Positions 5,115 through 5,423 of a stretch of 5,423 nucleotides of DNA are shown here, piece after piece. The notes under the pieces are model-generated. The model was not told the DNA's origin. It did no database searches and was given only the letters and a program-made list of their open reading frames with translations. The DNA is taken from NCBI GenBank assembly GCA_023417785.1, contig JAEZEH010000081.1, positions 1-5,423 on the forward strand. Direction: 5' to 3'. Both the position numbers and the translations under genes were made by a program. Each line of letters begins with the position of its first letter. Position 1 is the stretch's first letter. The stretch comes from Bacteroidota bacterium (GTDB lineage: Bacteria > Bacteroidota > Bacteroidia > Cytophagales > Cyclobacteriaceae).

Positions 5115-5423
5115 TCAAATCCCATTCACAATCTCATCCGTAACAATCAACGTCGATCCTGTAAGTTCAGCATGATATCGTCGTAGCTCACGGCGTGCCG
5201 GCCCGTAAATAGGAACGCCGTCTAAATTGAAAGTTGAACTGCAGCAGGGATCCGACATCTGGATTCCGGTTGGGTCTACCTCAACCGTTGCGCAGGCCGC
5301 GTTGGGTTCGAAGGTACAGTTCCTTTCAAAAGCATAAATGGTTTGCGCGTCCTTGCGGTACAGGATTATTCCTTTTACGCCACTGCCTATGTACTTGTAG
5401 CCCCCTGTAGACTGAAGAACAAA
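5115..5423 (-). CDS. Rieske-fold protein with degenerate [2Fe-2S] site, 5' end cut by window edge
   Basis: The last 102 codons and stop (TGA at 5117-5115) of a minus-strand gene entering from the right edge; numbering below starts at the first visible residue. It keeps the Rieske pattern: YKYIGSGVKGIILYRK (9-24), FERNCTFEP (32-40), DPCCSSTFNLDG (58-69), IYGPARRELRRY (72-83) and a final strand TLIVTDEIV. In a true Rieske centre the first motif is C-x-H and the second C-P-C-H-G-S-x-F. Here Cys36 is kept, the first His is Phe38, the second ligand Cys is Asp58 and the second His is Cys61. Cys44 and Cys60 match the two Cys that form a disulfide in cytochrome bc1 Rieske proteins. I therefore expect no classical cluster. 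Related Bacteroidota proteins are, as I recall, mostly small secreted lipoproteins; the missing N-terminus would show this. The 3' end faces the repeat island. Confidence 0.75.
   Translation of the reverse strand, partial: FVLQSTGGYKYIGSGVKGIILYRKDAQTIYAFERNCTFEPNAACATVEVDPTGIQMSDPCCSSTFNLDGVPIYGPARRELRRYHAELTGSTLIVTDEIVNGI

Overview
The window looks like chromosomal DNA of a Bacteroidota bacterium (Cytophagales- or Chitinophagales-like; my inference). The reasons are: coding starts that mostly lack Shine-Dalgarno sites, candidate -7 elements of the TAnnTTTG type, a short-form homogentisate dioxygenase, a RIC/ScdA-like hemerythrin protein, and a Rieske-fold protein with altered cluster ligands of a kind I associate with Bacteroidota lipoproteins. 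GC content is moderate. No phage, plasmid, CRISPR, tRNA or rRNA sequence was seen.

Layout. From 1 to 3358 three genes lie on the minus strand. In transcription order they are a C-terminal-processing serine peptidase (3358 to 1739), a homogentisate 1,2-dioxygenase (1655 to 459) and a hotdog-fold acyl-CoA thioesterase (359 to beyond the left edge). A clear intrinsic terminator ends the peptidase gene, and a Bacteroidota-type promoter candidate follows at once for the dioxygenase. The dioxygenase and thioesterase genes have no visible terminator between them and may be one transcript. A divergent intergenic region (3359-3560) separates the peptidase from a plus-strand gene for a RIC-like diiron hemerythrin protein (3561-4316), whose N-terminal domain lacks the usual vicinal cysteines.

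From 4317 to 5114 there is no convincing gene. This 0.8 kb is a repeat island with near mirror symmetry. Inverted GC-rich modules lie at 4322-4387 and 5013-5082, a 25-bp inverted pair at 4562-4586 and 5013-5037, and inside them a palindrome-rich element of about 237 bp with 27-bp terminal inverted repeats (4673-4699 and 4883-4909). It looks like a nested set of small non-autonomous or REP/MITE-like interspersed elements. From 5115 to the right edge is the 3' part of a minus-strand gene for a Rieske-fold protein that keeps the fold's sequence signature but has lost three of the four [2Fe-2S] ligands.

Functionally, the dioxygenase belongs to tyrosine/phenylalanine catabolism, the peptidase to envelope protein quality control, and the hemerythrin protein probably to iron, oxygen or nitric-oxide chemistry. 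These neighbours do not obviously form one pathway. The repeat island and the two proteins with altered metal-site motifs are the most unusual parts.
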